35,297 nucleotides of DNA from Treponema sp. (lineage in GTDB: Bacteria > Spirochaetota > Spirochaetia > Treponematales > Breznakiellaceae): assembly GCA_031258005.1 (NCBI GenBank), contig JAIRNP010000160.1, positions 1 to 35,297 of the forward strand. Direction: 5' to 3'. The notes below the pieces were generated by a model, which had not been told where the DNA came from, ran no database searches, and was given only the letters and a program-made list of their open reading frames with translations. The translations under genes and the position numbers were made by a program. This document shows, in pieces, positions 1-7,783 of this stretch. Each line of letters begins with the position of its first letter. The stretch's first letter is position 1.

Positions 1-793
1 TATAATCTCTTGGTATCCATTTTTCATAATGATTCTTAAAATACTTTTCACCTTTACGCCACCTATCTTTGAGGGCTTTGGGCAGGCCGCTGATGTACCG
101 GTATACCGTAGCTTCGCCGGCCTGTATGCCGTATTGCTCCAACAATTCACACACTACTTTTACGCTGGGCTTATGGGGGTCAAGATAGAGCCACTCGATA
201 CGGTCTTTCGTTTCTTGGGATAATCCGGCGCACATACCGCCCCTGTCGTGGTATTGGGGTACAAGTCCCTCAAGACCGAATTGCTGATAGCGCCTGAGCC
301 AATTCTGGTAGAACATGGCGGTACTGCCGATGGTTCCCCAGCGCCCGAGGCGTTCTTTAATTTCCGGCAGGATCAACCCATCATTGTAATATTCAACAAA
401 CTGTTTTACTGAAACACCGGAATCGCTGTAATTATCAATGATTTTCTGCCGCTTGAAGGCGATGTCCCGTTCGGTTTCGGTGCAGTTGTCCCAGATTTTA
501 ATTGGTTTTTCCTCTTTTGATCTGCCTTTATAACCGCTTATATTGACCTTTAGGGGCGCTTTTGGCGGGGGTTTTAACTGGGTTTGAAGGGCTTCTAAAG
601 GCATTTGCAAGCCGGCTGCATAGGCGGCTTGGATGTCTTCGGGCAGGTCTTTGAGGTGGAACCGCTTCTGCTTGCCCCCGTTTCCGTTAATGGTTCGATA
701 TGCCCACTTTTCACGTTGCGCCTTTTTTTTGATGGCACTTTTGGTCAGAGATGTTAATTGAGCAATATCGTCAAAGATTAGCCATTTTTCCAT
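1..793 (-). CDS. MuA-like transposase, N-terminal part (runs off the window)
   Basis: The minus strand is open from an ATG at 793 to the window edge, giving about 264 residues; it is absent from the ORF track because it has no stop inside the window. It begins MEKWLIFDDIAQLTSLTKSA and continues with a region ending KQKRFHLKDLPEDIQAAY, which resembles the winged-helix Mu DNA-binding domain (about residues 1-60) that recognises element ends or enhancer sites. A second helix-turn-helix-like region follows (about 105-215, including GSTAMFYQNWLRRYQQFG), like the site-binding domains ahead of the DDE core in MuA. The catalytic core would lie off-window, so activity cannot be judged. The start lies 4 bp after the stop of the upstream small gene, so the two are probably co-transcribed. 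Confidence 0.75.
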   Translation of the reverse strand, partial: MEKWLIFDDIAQLTSLTKSAIKKKAQREKWAYRTINGNGGKQKRFHLKDLPEDIQAAYAAGLQMPLEALQTQLKPPPKAPLKVNISGYKGRSKEEKPIKIWDNCTETERDIAFKRQKIIDNYSDSGVSVKQFVEYYNDGLILPEIKERLGRWGTIGSTAMFYQNWLRRYQQFGLEGLVPQYHDRGGMCAGLSQETKDRIEWLYLDPHKPSVKVVCELLEQYGIQAGEATVYRYISGLPKALKDRWRKGEKYFKNHYEKWIPRDY

Positions 794-797
794 TAGA

Positions 798-983
798 CTA
801 TACAACCTTCGCCACCACATGGCGGTCATCAGGCATAAGTCCATATTGATTACGGAGAGCATTTTCCAATAGAATCTCCGCTTGCTGTGTAAAGCTCCGG
901 CGTTCTTCTTGGGCCATCTTCTCGATAATCTGTATCAGAGATCTTTCCATGCTTAAAGTCTTAGTTATTCTCTCTTTCCTCAT
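798..983 (-). CDS. small ribbon-helix-helix-like protein (Ner-position regulator)
   Basis: A protein of about 61 residues, basic at the N-terminus (MRKERITKTLSMERSL) followed by two predicted helices around IIEKMAQEERRSFTQQAEIL. This pattern fits the MetJ/Arc ribbon-helix-helix family of DNA-binding proteins. I chose the ATG at 983 over the GTG at 989 in the ORF track because a TTAGGAG ribosome-binding site lies 5 bp ahead of it. Its stop is 4 bp from the transposase start. It occupies the place of ner in phage Mu, so a role in controlling the early promoter is inferred. No sequence similarity to Ner is claimed. Confidence 0.65.
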   Translation of the reverse strand: MRKERITKTLSMERSLIQIIEKMAQEERRSFTQQAEILLENALRNQYGLMPDDRHVVAKVV

Positions 984-1002
984 ATTCACTCCTAATAATC
1001 CA

Positions 1003-1031
1003 AATATAATCTAAATAGAACCCATAGTCAA
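1003..1031 (-). promoter_or_regulatory. sigma-70-type promoter of the regulator-transposase operon
   Basis: On the minus strand TTGACT (1026-1031) is followed after exactly 17 bp by TATATT (1003-1008), close to the sigma-70 consensus. Transcription would start near 996, just ahead of the TTAGGAG site and the ATG at 983. It lies in the 63-bp gap between the two divergent small genes, where a repressor operator would be expected by analogy with Mu. Confidence 0.72.
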
Positions 1032-1046
1032 TAATTTTCAAAAAAA

Positions 1047-1310
1047 ATGAAAAAAATTACCGAAAATAAAGATATGGGAATTAAAGGAAATGAGATTAAA
1101 AAACAGTCGATAAATTTCGACAAATGGATGGCGGGTGCTATCCAGGATATAGCCGATAAAAATGGTTTAACATTTACATCTGTGGTAATTGAGCTATTAC
1201 GTCAAGAATTGGCTGCTATGGGCTATACAATGGGAATAGGCCGAGAATCCGTGAAGGAGCAATCGATCAAACAGGATTCCAGAGCAGAAAAAAGAGAAGC
1301 TACAGGATAG
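1047..1310 (+). CDS. small RHH-like protein, divergent from the transposase operon
   Basis: A protein of 87 residues, rich in Lys and Glu. The central part (FDKWMAGAIQDIADKNGLTF then TSVVIELLRQELAAMGY) has the helix spacing of a ribbon-helix-helix or CopG-like DNA-binding fold. The tail is charged and probably disordered. The ATG at 1047 is preceded by an A-run rather than a clear ribosome-binding site; an internal ATG at residue 11 is an alternative start. By position (divergent from the ner-like gene and facing the element end) it corresponds to the Mu repressor gene c, but the function is inferred only from position. Confidence 0.55.
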   Translation: MKKITENKDMGIKGNEIKKQSINFDKWMAGAIQDIADKNGLTFTSVVIELLRQELAAMGYTMGIGRESVKEQSIKQDSRAEKREATG

Positions 1311-1391
1311 TCCAGTATGAAGGGAATATAATATTTGTAGATTTCTATGGAAAGAACATAAATTTATAGATGTTTATATAGTGGTTATAAT

Positions 1392-1530
1392 TTCCCTACC
1401 TTTCCAAAATTTGGCTTCCCCACCTTATTTCCCCACCTTTTATTTTAGAGCGGGTATAAGTCTATATAATATATAGACTTATACCCAACTTCCCCACCTT
1501 TTCCAAGTTTATTTTTTAATTCCCCACCTT
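1392..1530 (+). repeat. cluster of 11-bp direct repeats TTCCCCACCTT
   Basis: TTCCCCACCTT occurs four times exactly, all in the same orientation, beginning at 1416, 1429, 1490 and 1520. A fifth copy with one change (TTCCCTACCTT) begins at 1392. Spacing is 24, 13, 61 and 30 bp. The copies flank the palindrome at 1452-1486. They look like protein-binding sites (regulator or transposase) in the element end. No coding region is seen between 1311 and 1769. Confidence 0.85.
1452..1486. repeat. perfect 35-nt palindrome
   Basis: Two 17-nt arms, GGGTATAAGTCTATATA and its exact reverse complement, are separated by a single A. The arms share 11 of 13 bases with the outer half of the 26-bp inverted sites at 1581 and 1726, so they may be two head-to-head half-sites for the same protein. 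It sits between the second and third of the four exact 11-bp direct repeats. Confidence 0.88.
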
Positions 1531-1580
1531 TGTGGTTTTTTCCGGGTTTTCTATCTGCACCTTTGCAAGTAAGCCCTCGG

Positions 1581-1751
1581 ATAAATCTATACAGGATAAT
1601 GACTTAAAGATTCTTAAACGGTCTTAAATGGTAAGTGGCCGTATGACAGTTTTATGGCAGTTTTAGGACATTTTATGACATTTTCTGCATTTTTTTTTGC
1701 AGAGACTTTGTTGGACTTTTGCCGATAAGTCCTTATCCTATATGGATTTAT
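1581..1751. repeat. 26-bp inverted repeat pair (candidate transposase end sites)
   Basis: The 26 bp at 1581-1606 (starting ATAAATCTATACAGG) match the reverse complement of 1726-1751 at 23 of 26 positions. The copies are separated by 119 bp. The length is close to the 22-bp MuA binding sites, and Mu ends carry several such sites. If 1726-1751 is the outermost site, the element would end 14 or 23 bp further right. The site role is inferred; the repeat is directly visible. Confidence 0.8.
1603..1683 (+). repeat. helically phased short repeats
   Basis: CTTAAA occurs at 1603, 1613 and 1623, exactly 10 bp apart. From 1642 a second run follows: TATGACAGTTT, TATGGCAGTTT, TAGGACATTT, TATGACATTT, with units of 11, 11, 10 and 10 bp. 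Repeats in step with the DNA helix favour bending or side-by-side protein binding. They fill the space between the two 26-bp inverted sites. Confidence 0.75.
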
Positions 1752-1769
1752 TGAGATTCCAAGCATTCC

Positions 1770-2876
1770 GTGCAATTCTTATTTTACGTGATCCCCTACA
1801 CAGAAACCGCGCCGCCTGAAACCCCTTCCCCGCCGGAGCTCACACCGGGTAACAAGAAACTGACCCTCACCTGGCCGGCCTCCCCTCGGGCCGCGGGGTA
1901 TAAACTGTACTACAGCGCCGCGAACCGTTTCAGTTCCGCAGAGCTCTATGCCGACTCCATCAAACCCGTCTTCGGTACGGTGCGGGAGGAGCTCATTCTG
2001 CCGACCAACAACCAGACCTATTATGTGTGGATCACGGCGTATAACTCCCAAGGGGATTCAGAGCCAAGTCAAAGCGCCGGCGGCAAGCCTGCGGCCCCGG
2101 TTCCGATTGATTTCACCAACGTGGACTTCACCCTAGGAATGGCCCAGGCGGAATACGTCTTCAGCGAAGTAAACCCTCCGGGCCCCTTCAACACCAGCGG
2201 TAAGCTCTGGGACAGGCTCACCCGCCGTAAGGAAACGGCCCTGGGGAATCTCTTCTGCGACGGCTCCGCCTGGTTTGTCCGAACCCACTACAACGAAACC
2301 TTTGATTTCGTATTCCTCAACGGGGGCTATCTGGATCAGCCCCTGGGCAAGGGTACGGTTACGGTGGGCGCCATCGAGAGCATCCCTCCCCCCAATGCCC
2401 GGGATGATTTCTACACGGTGATCACCCTGAAAGGGCCGGAGTTGAAACTCCTCCTTGACCAGGCTGCGGCCATACGGAACATGGGCAGGGGAGGGAAAAA
2501 TACCGGCGGCTGGGGCATGGTCTCCCAGGAGCTGCATTACACCATCCAGTATCCTGAACGGGGCAGCACCACGAACCTGGAACTGTTCTTCTATGGAACC
2601 ATCAAAGAAGGGTCCGTAAGCCTTAACGGGAAGACCCCCGACTTCAGCGAGGATGCGACCTACCGGATTTGTACCGCCAATTATCTGGCTTCAGGAGGGG
2701 ACGGGTACACCGCCTTTGTCATTGCGGTCCGGGATTATCCGGGCATAGCCAATGTGCGGAACATCCAGGTACCCATCTGGCAGGGGGTAAGCGAGTACAT
2801 CTACGACCAGGGGAAGATTACCCCTTATGTAGACGGCAGAGTGAAACAGGAAGGCGGAGGGGTAATGTGCGAATAG
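1770..2876 (+). pseudogene. 5'-truncated protein: fibronectin III + 5'-nucleotidase C-terminal domain
   Basis: The open frame encodes 368 residues from a GTG. Residues about 15-105 form a fibronectin type III domain (KLTLTWPASPRAAGYKLYYS, then TYYVWITAYN). Residues about 140-345 match the 5'-nucleotidase C-terminal domain: ETALGNLFCDGSAW, then FLNGGYLDQPLGKGTVTVG, and the hallmark ANYLASGGDGYTAF. No signal peptide, lipobox or ribosome-binding site precedes it, and the frame opens exactly where the AT-rich element ends. I therefore read it as the 3' part of an exported or surface protein cut by the insertion. The metallophosphatase domain that usually precedes this C-terminal domain is absent. 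Its last codons overlap the start of the TonB receptor, so the two were probably co-translated. Confidence 0.7.
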
Positions 2877-4961
2877 AAAACCGGATATTTTTGGCGGTAT
2901 GCCTTGTAGGGCTTGCGGGGTTTGCCTTCTCCCAGGAAGGCGCCTTCTTCGAGGAAGGTACCGGTGATGCATCCGTGGATTCATCCATGAATACGAATAA
3001 TGGAACGGATGAAGAGGTCATACTCCTGCCTGAGGCGGGGGTTGAAGCGGAACGGGATACGCCGGAACATATCACCCGGGAGGAGATGGACCGGGACGGG
3101 ACCGCGGATCTGTGGGAGGCGGTCCGGTATGTGCCGGGGGTGGTTCTTTCAGGCGGGGGCCGGCGGAACGATTCAAACTTCAGTGTCCGGGGTTTTGGAG
3201 CGGACAGTGTGCCCATATTCATCGACGGCATCGTCCTAGGCAATCCCTACCGGGGCGAGGGGGATGCGGCGCGGTTTTTAACCGCGGATCTGGAGAGCAT
3301 TGACATACAGAAGGGCTATTCCTCCATGCTCCTGGGGGCAAACACCATGGGGGGCGCCATTGTGATGCGGACCGCCAAACCGAAAAAGCCCCTGGAACTG
3401 TCCATAAAAACCAGTATGGACCTGGACAGCGCTTTTCAATTTGCCGGAACCACCACGGTTTTTAACCTGGGCGGCAGGAACGATACCTTGTACGGACGAG
3501 CGGTCTTTCAGTACCGGGATGTGGATCATTACCGGCTGCCCGCTTCATTCGAGGCGGATCCAGAAGGGGAAAATCCGCAAGAAGCCGGGGACCGGCTGTG
3601 GTCCGACTCGAAAGACCGCAAACTCACCCTGCTTGCGGGTATGACCCCCTTTCCGGCCTTGATGTATGGCTGAGTTATGTGTATCAGGATGCGAACAAGG
3701 GCTTTTCCCCCCCGGAAACCCGGGGACGGGACTACCAAATATGGGAGTGGCCCCTGTGGGAACGGCAGAGTATCGCGCTTAACGGCGCTTACGCCTTTAA
3801 CGATATAAGTCTGGATGTACTAGTCTATTTTGACTCCTATGCTAACCGCTTGGACGAATACTACAGTTGGGACACCTATGTGCTGGAAGTGCACAACGGC
3901 CATTCGGATTATGATGAATATACGACCGGCGGGCGGATCACCGGAAAATGGGATATAAGCCCCCAGCATACGCTCCAGGCTGCACTGACCTATAAGAAAG
4001 AGGATCATCAAGGCTTGTGGCGGGAGGCGTTGCACATGCACGTAAACGAAGACACCTGGTCCCTGGGCGGGGAATACGGGTTCACCCCGTTTTACGGCCT
4101 CACCCTGCGGGGGGACTGGGGTTTGACGCGCTCGTTCCCATTGACTATTGGGGAAAAGAAAACGAGCTTATGAAAAAACTGGGGAGCGCCTACTATGCGG
4201 ATCATTTTATCATCCGCACCAAGCCCATGTTTCTTATGACCTGGCAGGCCGGTGTATTCTACCAGATTACCCCGGATCACGAAGTGCGCCTGACCTATGC
4301 CCGGAAGAACCATTTTCCCACCATGTCCCAGCGGTATTCCACCCGGTTTGGCCGCAGCTTCCCGAATCCGAGCTTGGGCCCTGAAATCGCCAGCCATTTT
4401 GAGCTGGGGTATCACGGCACATTATTGGGAAAACTCACGGTAAACACCGTGGTGTATTACAGCCTCATCACCGGTAAGATCGTCAGCGTGGGCTGGCCCA
4501 GCCCCAACCGGCCGATGAATTCCCTGGACTATGCGAAGAACCTGGATCGGTCCGCCTTTTACGGGTTTGAGCTTGCCCCGGAATGGTATGGGAACGAGTA
4601 TTGCAGCGGGGGCCTCTCTTTTTCGGTGAACCGGTATTATATCTATCACAGCGAGAACAACGTTAAGGAGATACCCTACTATCCGATGATAACCGCGAAT
4701 GCCTATATGGTTCTCAAAGCCTTGAGGGTCCTGTCGATCCTTCCCCGCCTTGAATACCTGGATTCCCGTTACGTGAATACCGAAGGGGAGAAAAAACTAC
4801 CGGCCTATGTTCTGGCCCATCTGAAACTCAGCGCGAGTCTGGGGAAATACCTTGTTCTGTCCGCAGGGGTGGAAAATCTATTCGATACCCTCTACGAGAT
4901 AAAACAATACTTTCCCCTGGCAGGCCGGGTTTTCAATTTGTCCCTGGAGGCGAAGTATTGA
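2867..4961 (+). pseudogene. TonB-dependent outer-membrane receptor, two frameshifts
   Basis: A GTG at 2867, behind GGAGGGG, starts a signal peptide (FLAVCLVGLAGFAFS) and overlaps the previous gene by 10 bp. Then comes a plug domain (about residues 45-175, with DLWEAVRYVPGVVLSGGG, then VRGFGADSVPIFIDGI and MGGAIVMRT). A beta-barrel follows, ending in VENLFDTLYEIKQYFPLAGR, typical of the last strands. The barrel is split over three frames. Adding one C to CCCCC near 3645 restores MTPLSGLDVWLSYVY, and adding one G to GGGG near 4120 restores GDWGFDALVPIDYW. The repaired protein has about 698 residues, a normal receptor length. These could be true mutations or homopolymer sequencing errors. The substrate is unknown. 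Confidence 0.85.
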
Positions 4962-4986
4962 TCCCGGTTGGGGCCTCAAGAAGGGC

Positions 4987-5021
4987 TAGCCTGTAGTCTG
5001 GAAGCGCCGGACTACAGGCTA
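4987..5021. repeat. REP-like hairpin
   Basis: TAGCCTGTAGTC pairs exactly with GACTACAGGCTA around a GC-rich centre that can extend the stem further. No T-run follows on either strand, so it is not a standard terminator. It contains GTAG in one arm and lies just beyond the 3' end of the Y1-type transposase homologue, as REP palindromes often do. Confidence 0.6.
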
Positions 5022-5064
5022 AACATGACCCACGGAAGGGGAACAAAGAGCCCTATACGAGTGC

Positions 5065-5598
5065 TTAACCCGGTGGATGAACGCCGGAACATAAGAAAAA
5101 CCGTGAAAAAAGGGATGGTACCATCCTTTCCCGGTATTGGGGTCTGACCCTTATATCCCCACTCAAGGCGCTGCCTGGAGTTGCCCCTACAGGGGACCCG
5201 TCCTCCGGTTCCCCCTCCACCACTTGCGACCAATACCGATCCCCCCAGATATGCCCAATCCGCCCCACCAGCCGGTTAAACCTCTGCGCAAACACCTGCT
5301 TTATCCACTTCATAATCTGTGGCAGTTCAAACCCGTCCGCAGGCTTAATGGAGAACCTAAGCCGGTCGTCCACCATCTGTAACCCGTATAGCACAAATCT
5401 AAACCGCGTGGCTGCCTGCCGAAGTACCCGGGTAAACACCGCCAGGGCGTCCCGCCTACGGAACAGGGGTTCCCGGTTATTAATCCGTGTATGAATCTCG
5501 TACCATACATCCTTCCGTAATTCTCGTAAGAGTCTCATACATCGTATTAAGGGGTTACGCGGGGGTTTTGCTTTATTGCGGGTCAAGTTTAGCCTCAT
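5065..5598 (-). CDS. REP-associated Y1-type transposase homologue lacking the HUH motif
   Basis: The 177-residue product follows the REP-associated tyrosine transposase pattern: RKDVWYEIHTRINNREPLF near the N-terminus, a central strand, then LPQIMKWIKQVFAQRFNR and GHIWGDRYWSQVVEGEP. Where active members have an HUH motif (usually MPNHVHLL), this protein has MVDDRLRFSIKP with no histidine. The metal-binding pair is therefore missing and classical nicking activity is unlikely. The last 40 or so residues (after GEPEDGS) are low in family resemblance. The start is uncertain: ATG at 5598 or 5538, neither with a good ribosome-binding site. Hairpins lie on both sides. Confidence 0.7.
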   Translation of the reverse strand: MRLNLTRNKAKPPRNPLIRCMRLLRELRKDVWYEIHTRINNREPLFRRRDALAVFTRVLRQAATRFRFVLYGLQMVDDRLRFSIKPADGFELPQIMKWIKQVFAQRFNRLVGRIGHIWGDRYWSQVVEGEPEDGSPVGATPGSALSGDIRVRPQYRERMVPSLFSRFFLCSGVHPPG

Positions 5599-5618
5599 GC
5601 AACACGCCCAAGTGCCTT

Positions 5619-5641
5619 AGGGGTAGTTATGCTATGCCCCT
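5619..5641. repeat. imperfect hairpin with bulge at the aroC end
   Basis: AGGGGTAG, loop TTATG, CTA, a two-base bulge TG, then CCCCT. A GTAG with a bulged GC stem recalls REP elements, and it sits upstream of the Y1-type gene. It overlaps the aroC stop codon and may also act as the 3' end of the pfkB-aroC transcript. Confidence 0.45.
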
Positions 5642-6744
5642 ATTCGAGCGCCTCGGTGTAAGAGCATAAGGTCCGCCAGAACCAAGGCGGTCATGGCCTC
5701 TACGACGGGGACAACTCGGGGAACCATGCACACATCATGACGGCCTTGGATGATAAGCTCCCGGACCACGCCGCGGCGATCCAGGGTCTTTTGGGGGGCA
5801 GTTATGGAAGGAACCGGTTTGAAAGCCACCCGGAATTCCAAAGGCATCCCCGTGGATATGCCTCCGAGCATTCCTCCGGCCTTGTTACTTTGATACCCTA
5901 CACCGGGCACTTCCGGCGGAAGCCCCGGGACGCGTGCGGGGATGGGCCGGTCGTTCTGGGTTGAACCTCGCCCGGCTGCCGCCGCGAAGCCTGCGCCGAA
6001 TTCAATCCCCTTGGCCGCCCCTAAGGAGAGCATAGCCCCTGCAAGCCGGGCATCAAGCTTTCCGAAAACCGGCTCCCCCAGTCCAGGAGGCAGGCCCTGG
6101 ACCATACAGGAAACCGTACCGCCTGCGCTATCCCCTGCAGCGCGGATCTGCTCGATCACCCCGAGTACCTGGGCAGCGGTTTCCCGGTGGGGAATCCGGA
6201 GGGGATTTTTTTCCCGCTCCTCCAGATCAAACCCAGGATCCGCAGGATCAGGAACCGGTATCCCCGCCGCCGAGGAGGTCCACGCCTGAATCGTAATGCC
6301 GTATTCCCTCAAGAAAGCCTTAGCTACTGCTCCTGCGGCAACCCGCCCCAGGGTTTCCCGGCCCGAACTCCGTCCCCCTCCTCGGGGATCCCGAAAACCA
6401 TACTTGGCTTCCCAGGTCCAGTCCGCATGACCTGGCCGGTAAACATCCCTGAGGGCATCGTAATCCTCGGAACGCTGGTTGGTATTCCGAACCATGATGG
6501 CAATAGGGGTCCCCAAGGTCTTACCCTCAAATACACCGGAGAGGAGTTCCGGGGTATCCGCCTCAATCCGGGTGGTAGCAGGGCCGCCACCCCCGGGGCG
6601 GCGCCGCTGTAATTCCCGGCTGATCTCGTCGATACCCAGGGGAATCCCTGCAGGACAGCCCGCTACGACGCAGCCCAGGGCAGGACCGTGGGATTCCCCA
6701 AAGGTGGTAACCGTAAAGATGGTTCCAAAATGATTTCCTCCCAT
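5632..6744 (-). CDS. aroC: chorismate synthase
   Basis: Converts 5-enolpyruvylshikimate-3-phosphate to chorismate using reduced FMN, the last step of the shikimate pathway, in the cytoplasm. The 370-residue length is normal. Family signatures are present: FGESHGPALG near the N-terminus, GRSSGRETLGRVAAGAVA near 125-145, and GRHDVCMVPRVVPVVEAM near the C-terminus. The ATG at 6744 follows AAGGACTGATC, an acceptable ribosome-binding site. It starts 2 bp after the stop of the PfkB kinase gene, so the two form an operon. No other aromatic pathway gene is adjacent. Confidence 0.96.
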   Translation of the reverse strand: MGGNHFGTIFTVTTFGESHGPALGCVVAGCPAGIPLGIDEISRELQRRRPGGGGPATTRIEADTPELLSGVFEGKTLGTPIAIMVRNTNQRSEDYDALRDVYRPGHADWTWEAKYGFRDPRGGGRSSGRETLGRVAAGAVAKAFLREYGITIQAWTSSAAGIPVPDPADPGFDLEEREKNPLRIPHRETAAQVLGVIEQIRAAGDSAGGTVSCMVQGLPPGLGEPVFGKLDARLAGAMLSLGAAKGIEFGAGFAAAAGRGSTQNDRPIPARVPGLPPEVPGVGYQSNKAGGMLGGISTGMPLEFRVAFKPVPSITAPQKTLDRRGVVRELIIQGRHDVCMVPRVVPVVEAMTALVLADLMLLHRGARIGA

Positions 6745-6746
6745 GA

Positions 6747-7736
6747 TCAGTCCTTAACCGCTTTCACTTCCGCCAGGGTCGGAGGATTCGCCCCATACCG
6801 GGTACAAACCAAGGACGCGGCTTTATTGGCAAAACCCAGGGCTTCAGAGAGCTCCGCTCTGGTCAAGGAGGCCACCTGGGAAGGGGACAGACGGTCGTGG
6901 AGTTCAAGCCATGCGATGAAAGCCCCGTGAAAGGTATCCCCTGCGCCGATGGTGTCTGCTACGGTAACCGGGAAACCCGGTACCTGTACCTGGAGGACTT
7001 CGTTCCCTTCCCCGCGGAGCAGGGCCAAGGCCCCGGCAGCACCCTGGGTCAGCAGCACTAACCGGACCCCCCGACTCAAGACCCTTTCCACGGCTGCGTC
7101 TCGGTCTCTATCCGGGTAGATATAGGCCAGATCCTCTGCAGACATCTTCAGGATGCTTACCACCCTAAGCCATGTTTCAAAACGGTGTATATAGGCTTTC
7201 CGATCAGGGATCATAAAGGGCCGGATATTGGGATCCAGGGAGATAAGCAGCCGTTCTCTGCCCTGCTTTGAGGTATGTTCCCGGAAGATCAGAGACTCAA
7301 TGGCCGAAGCTACCGGTTCCAGGGTCATGGCAATGGAACCAAACAGTATACACCGGGTCTCTTCAGGCAGGCGCCCGGGAATATCCCTTGGCCTTAGGGA
7401 ACGATCCGCAGTTCCTTCGGTATAAAAGACATACTGAGGTTCCTTGCCTGCTTCAATATGTACAAAGGCCAGGGTTGAAGGCTCTCCGGACCGGATAATG
7501 AAATCAATCCTTACCTGGTTTTGTATGAGCCTGGCCATCAAATGTTCCCCAAAGAAATCCCGGGAAAGCCGTCCCAAGAACTGCACCGGTACGCCGAGTC
7601 GCCCTAGGGTCAAGGCGGTATTATAGGGACTCCCCCCAGGATAGGGAAGAAACCCGGTCTCGGTATCCGGTTTTTTCCCTGCGGGCACTTTTACAGGAAC
7701 CATATCGATCAGGGCTTCCCCGCAACATACAATCAT
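6747..7736 (-). CDS. PfkB-family carbohydrate kinase (fructokinase-like)
   Basis: ATP-dependent sugar kinase of the ribokinase/PfkB family, 329 residues. It has the N-terminal CGEALIDMVP, the sugar-binding glycine motif PYPGGSPYNTALTLGRLG (about 33-50), and the C-terminal ATP/anion-hole motif DTIGAGDTFHGAF with the catalytic Asp. The overall pattern is closest to fructokinases, but the substrate cannot be set from sequence. I use the ATG at 7736, spaced 7 bp from GGAGG, rather than the TTG at 7739. It is directly followed by aroC. Confidence 0.9.
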   Translation of the reverse strand: MIVCCGEALIDMVPVKVPAGKKPDTETGFLPYPGGSPYNTALTLGRLGVPVQFLGRLSRDFFGEHLMARLIQNQVRIDFIIRSGEPSTLAFVHIEAGKEPQYVFYTEGTADRSLRPRDIPGRLPEETRCILFGSIAMTLEPVASAIESLIFREHTSKQGRERLLISLDPNIRPFMIPDRKAYIHRFETWLRVVSILKMSAEDLAYIYPDRDRDAAVERVLSRGVRLVLLTQGAAGALALLRGEGNEVLQVQVPGFPVTVADTIGAGDTFHGAFIAWLELHDRLSPSQVASLTRAELSEALGFANKAASLVCTRYGANPPTLAEVKAVKD

Positions 7737-7758
7737 CAACTACCTCCATAACAGGATA

Positions 7759-7783
7759 AAGCCCTGGAAAACTTCCAGGGTTT
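7759..7783. promoter_or_regulatory. hairpin between the small ORF and the kinase gene
   Basis: CCCTGGAA, loop AAC, TTCCAGGG forms a perfect 8-bp stem that extends to about 11 bp with flanking A/T and G-T pairs. On the minus strand it lies between the stop of the 58-aa ORF and the kinase ribosome-binding site. It lacks a long T-run there, so it may be an intercistronic stabiliser or a weak attenuator. Confidence 0.55.

Larger units (their letters stand above)
1..1770 (-). mobile_element. Mu-like transposable element, early-region end (partial)
   Basis: The left 1.77 kb reads as one end of a Mu-type transposon or prophage that continues beyond the window. In order from the inside outwards it has a MuA-like transposase on the minus strand, a small ribbon-helix-helix gene just upstream, a divergent small gene on the plus strand, and about 450 bp of AT-rich DNA with many repeats. 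This mirrors phage Mu, where attL is followed by the repressor gene facing the end and then by ner and A facing inwards. The composition changes abruptly to GC-rich coding DNA at about 1770-1790. The exact terminus is not fixed; a Mu-type CA end could lie at 1764-1765 or 1773-1774. The other end is outside the window. Confidence 0.7.

Noticed and set aside
1392-1683. Possible CRISPR array
   Set aside because: Repeats are only 10-11 bp with irregular or no spacers and no cas genes nearby; they fit protein-binding sites.
2867-4961. Programmed ribosomal frameshifting in the TonB receptor
   Set aside because: Two separate -1 changes without slippery heptamers or pseudoknots visible; homopolymer length error or decay is simpler.
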